Assembly (NCBI RefSeq): GCF_001625305.1 | Contig: NW_017802380.1 | Location: 4,903,396 to 4,967,395, forward strand | Length of the DNA: 64,000 bases | Source: Branchiostoma belcheri | Lineage: Eukaryota; Chordata; Leptocardii; Amphioxiformes; Branchiostomatidae | Reading direction: 5' to 3' | Part shown: positions 60,527-64,000 of the stretch, piece after piece | How positions within the stretch are numbered: position 1 is the stretch's first letter | How the letters are laid out: every line of letters starts with the position of its first letter | Program-made: the position numbers and the translations under genes | Notes under the pieces: generated by a model | Told to the model about the DNA's origin: nothing | The model's database searches: none | What the model saw: the letters and a program-made list of their open reading frames with translations, nothing else

Positions 60527-63500
60527 ATGTCGTCTGTCCCTGGCCGGAAGAGAGAAGTTGAGGTGAGCACCAAACCTTTCGATAAGATGTTCACCATCTC
60601 TGATAGGTTTGCGACAATAATGTACAGCATGTTTATCAAATATAGATGTATATAGTGTCCTTGGGCCCCAGACATATGAATGAACTTAGGGGTAAGAGTG
60701 AAGCTACTATACTGCCAACGTAAATACATTTCCTGCAAGTGCGACAAGTTAGCTTTTTACAGGCGATGCTGTTATTTTGGCGGAAGCAATTAGTCATTTA
60801 GACTTACACAGAAATATTTGGCAAAAGCAATTACAGATGATCCTTTTGAGAAATATGGTCTCCTTATAATCTTTGGAAATTGTGGACCCCGGTTCACTCA
60901 TAAGTAGACATGTTCCAGTTTACAAATTTGGTACAGCATTGGACAAATTTGACAATAAAGGCACCGCTTATTTATTAATATGGTTGGTGGGTAAGCGGTA
61001 ACCAGATGTGGGCTCCTAAAGCGGAGCCCAGGTCACCAGTGTTCGACTGTAAACACAACATCAACACAACATTATGTAAACTGACATAAGAGAGTGGTAT
61101 CTGTATCTGTGTTGGATAACCAATATGTAACCGCTCTTCAGCGTAACATATGAAATGCACCGCTCAGCCCTCAAGCATAGCGCAAAAACACTAGCCTGGA
61201 GTCCAGCCTTGTTAGCTTTGGTTCGCTCCCCGAGGCGGGGTAGCGGATCTTGGGGAGCGGACCAAAGCTAACAAGGCTGGACTCCAGGCTACAACAACAC
61301 TGCTCTTAGGTTCTGATTTTTTAGTTGTTTTGAATGTCAACACAGTACATTTGTTATTTTTTATCTAGCACTAATCCCTTATATATATATACAACAGGAA
61401 GACGACATCTTAGACTGGTTCGGTTGGGACTTCGACGATCTGAAGAGTAATCCGAACATCGCGCTGGGCGCAGTGGCGGACACGAGTGACTTTTCAGGGT
61501 TTGACAAGGCTAGTGGCTTTTGTGATAGAATTAAACTGTTACGTAATAGACAGTGGTATCTTGTTGAAATCATCTCCAAGCAAATAGCAGAGCCTCCAGT
61601 AGAATACCTCACCATTTGGAAGACAATTCCAGCGAACACATCTCAATTTACTTAAATTTGATTTAAAGTCATATAGAAAACAGAAATATGAAAGAGGAGG
61701 GGAAATCACAATAGGTACATTGGAACAGGAAAATACACCCTACCGAAGATGATGCGCCAATTTTGTAAATACATTTTTGTGTGAAATAGGTTCTGTACAT
61801 GGCAAGTAACGCGCTGATACTGAAGGGAACACGCAGAGGGAGGGAGGTGGCCCTCAAGGTCTCGCGAGACAACGAGAACGCGTGGAACGAGATCGCGGCC
61901 CTCACGGCCATGGAAGGAGAGAACCACTGCGTGGAGGCCCTCAGCTGGTACACGGTAGGGATGGAACCGACATGTCCTTCCTTATACTGTGTTTACAGAC
62001 AATGTCGTAGCCTCAGTCATATTGCTGGGTTAAAGACGCGTGCATGGTCGACATGGAAATCCTCAAGTAACCATAAATTAACGAACGTAATTATTGTTTC
62101 CTTAACTTGTCAGATTCCGGCCGAGTCACCCCAGAAGCACCCGGACCGTGTCACCGTGTTGGTGGAACCATATATTCCCTCTCCGGACAAGAAAGTTCAG
62201 GTGAGGAAAATAGTGGGATTGCATACACCTAAAGTTACATCAGAGCCAACTCGAAGCGTAATGCTAGGCGCTCAATGCTTTTCGATAGCTGATATTGCAG
62301 TGCACAATGGGTTTTGTGGGATTACATGCAGATGTTTGACATCCGAGGCTCGCGTATAAAGGCCCACTTTTATTTACGCCCTTCTCCATATGTTGTATCT
62401 ACTGTATAAGATTTAAGAGCATCTTAACGAAAAGATACTCTGTCCTCAGGTAACGACGTGGGGAAACGACGGGGTAGGAGAGGTCCACACCATCCCCGTC
62501 ATGTCCAGCTCAGGTGAACTCAGGGACTACATGGAACAGCTTCTGGAGGCAATTGTACGTTTGTTTGTTTGTTTGTTTGTTTGTTTGTTTAAGCCTCTTT
62601 TTATTAATGAAGTACTCAAAATCGGTTTTCATTTAGTTTGAGGTCATGAGGAAGGAGGTCAAGGTCAGGCAAAATATAAGATTTTTAAGCATTTACTCTT
62701 AATAAATTCATAGATATTGTCAGATACGCAACAAGCAGCAGTTGCTGTTTGCCACAAGTGACGTGTTGAAACGTAACGCTCTTTAAACGCCCCCTAGCGG
62801 CACATCCACAAGCGCAGCTGGGTCCACCTGGACATCAAGCCGTCCAACATCCTGGTGGAGGAGAAACAGAACGGCAGAAGTCTGACTCTCATCGACTTCG
62901 ACGTCGCCCTCAAGTTAGTGAACTGCAATTGCAGCTTCCCATGTGCATGATGTTTTAATGCTATAATGTTTTGTATTTATTTTCTCCAGATATGTACCAC
63001 AGGGCCGTCTTTGAATGAAATTTAACTTTCGCACAAAACATACAGAATTGAAATCATCGAAACTTTGCCTGTTACTTCGAAATTCATCAGGAAGACTAAC
63101 TCACATCCTCCGGAACGTGATTGCACGGTTTCGTGACTTCAGTAACGAAACTAGGTTTTCTTGTCTTCACTAAGAAGACTAACCCCAGTGACTTCCCAAA
63201 AGTGACTTTAGTAATAGATCTATGGTGCAACCATTGAAAACCTGTCCTGATGAGCCTACTTGCCCCTGTAGGTTAGACCAGGCCCTCCGTGCGAACATCC
63301 AGTACGGGACGCCATTCTTCCAGCCGCCGGAGGTCCGGACGGGCGACCAGGCACGTCTGTCCGCCAAGGCCGACATCTACTCCGCCGGGATCACCTTCGC
63401 CCTGGTGGCCAGCTGTGGTAAGCGTGATGCTACAAAAATCATTGAGGCATGTAAATATACAAGAAGGCCAGTGCGGTGACGTACTCAAGGTGTAGAAACT

Positions 63501-63837
63501 TATACTAAGACCACGAACATAAAGAACTATAGGTAATGTCAAAATTATTATGACGCAGGTGAGCCATAAGGTGAGCTGAACAGCCCCATTGGAAACAGCA
63601 ATAGGACACCGAATAAAAGGGACATATCTTAAACTATATACCTTGTATTTTCCAGCCCATCCCTCCGCAGACTCCCTGGTCCTTGACGTTGACGACCCGT
63701 CTATCCTGATTAAGCGATGTGAAGACTCTCCCATCCTGAGCGGAAAGGGACTAAAGTTAGTCCGCGCCATGACGCACCCAGACCCGACCAGACGACCCAC
63801 CGCGCTCGCCGCTCTACAGCACTCCTACTTTTCGTAA
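60527..63837 (+). CDS. divergent Ser/Thr protein kinase
   Basis: Exons: 60527-60562 (MSSVPGRKREVE), 61398-~61560 (EDDILDWFGWDFDDLKSNPN; 3' edge unresolved), 61790-61954, 62114-62200, 62450-62554, 62798-62913, 63272-63417, 63656-63837. From 61790 on, phases are consistent. Kinase landmarks: GREVALKV with the ATP-binding Lys; NEIAALTAMEG (helix C Glu); HLDIKPSNILV as catalytic loop (HRD is HLD, Asp and Asn kept); IDFDVALK in place of DFG; GTPFFQPPEV (P+1 loop/APE region); DIYSAGITFALV (helix F); HPDPTRRPTALAALQHSYFS (helix H/I, conserved Arg), then stop. The Gly-rich loop is not clear. All key catalytic residues except the DFG Gly are present, so activity is plausible. The N-terminus is acidic and Trp-rich. 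I cannot name an orthologue. Confidence 0.82.
61192..61291. repeat. near-perfect 40 bp-arm palindrome in kinase intron 1
   Basis: Left arm 61192-61231 (TAGCCTGGAGTCCAGCCTTG...) and right arm 61252-61291 (...CAAGGCTGGACTCCAGGCTA) match at 39 of 40 positions around a 20 bp spacer. TA sits at both ends, as if duplicated on insertion. Little decay, so recent. Ends match the units at 9.1 kb. Confidence 0.92.
62558..62590 (+). repeat. (GTTT)n microsatellite in a kinase intron
   Basis: About eight GTTT units directly after the donor following exon 62450-62554. Confidence 0.9.
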
Positions 63838-64000
63838 CGTTAAATTCATTAAATTGACCACTCTGTAGTTTTGTCCTTCGCCATGTTTATTTTCTTGTTT
63901 CTGGCCTCTCAGTTCAATGTCGAATGACGCGTATCATTTACTGGAGGAAGCTATTAAATGCATTCTAAAGTTATAAGAAACGTGTGCGTTCATCCGTGCA
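63838..64000. other. kinase 3' UTR
   Basis: Contains ATTAAA-type polyadenylation words near 63952. Nothing else visible before the window ends. Confidence 0.4.

Noticed and set aside
1-64000. CRISPR arrays, bacterial operons, riboswitches or rRNA genes
   Set aside because: None seen; the DNA is eukaryotic nuclear sequence with spliced genes.

Overview
The window is animal nuclear DNA. It has multi-exon genes with GT-AG introns, tRNA-derived SINEs, fold-back elements and a LINE remnant. The orthologues present (L-type calcium channel, DCP1, ZCRB1, TXNL4B, TRMT10C) together with paired ROCO-Death genes point to an invertebrate deuterostome, most likely an amphioxus (Branchiostoma). The species is an inference. 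All gene models were built by eye from splice sites, reading phase and recognised protein families.

Left end (1-9.8 kb): the 5' part of an L-type voltage-gated calcium channel alpha-1 gene on the minus strand. Two exons, split by a textbook U12-type intron, are visible. The rest of the gene lies beyond position 1, and the start exon was not found. At 9.9-29.7 kb is the decapping co-activator DCP1 (plus strand, 12 exons), with a 10 kb intron 2, a duplicated motif-I exon, a decayed exon copy and one apparent single-base frameshift.

Centre (30.4-44.6 kb): a tandem duplication whose left breakpoint lies in the DCP1 3' UTR. Each unit carries a four-exon gene for an unusual ROCO GTPase. The Roc P-loop is followed by about 300 residues with roughly ten hydrophobic segments, then the rest of Roc (DxxG, THxD), COR, a linker and a MyD88-like Death domain. 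A multipass membrane module therefore appears to be inserted inside a GTPase fold. Copy 1 has a one-base deletion in the Death-domain exon and a 0.5 kb TTAA-flanked MITE in its first coding intron. Copy 2 is intact (1056 residues predicted). This is the best candidate for an undescribed system: a membrane receptor-like GTPase wired to Death-fold signalling.

Right part (45-64 kb): a flavin-reductase-like gene (minus, 5' end unresolved), then three RNA-processing genes packed closely: ZCRB1 (minor-spliceosome RRM/CCHC protein, plus), TXNL4B (spliceosomal Dim1-like protein, minus) and TRMT10C (mitochondrial RNase P methyltransferase subunit, plus). ZCRB1 and TXNL4B converge with overlapping 3' ends; TXNL4B and TRMT10C diverge from a shared promoter region. 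A divergent protein kinase gene (plus) ends the window. Mobile and repeat DNA is spread through introns and intergenic gaps.
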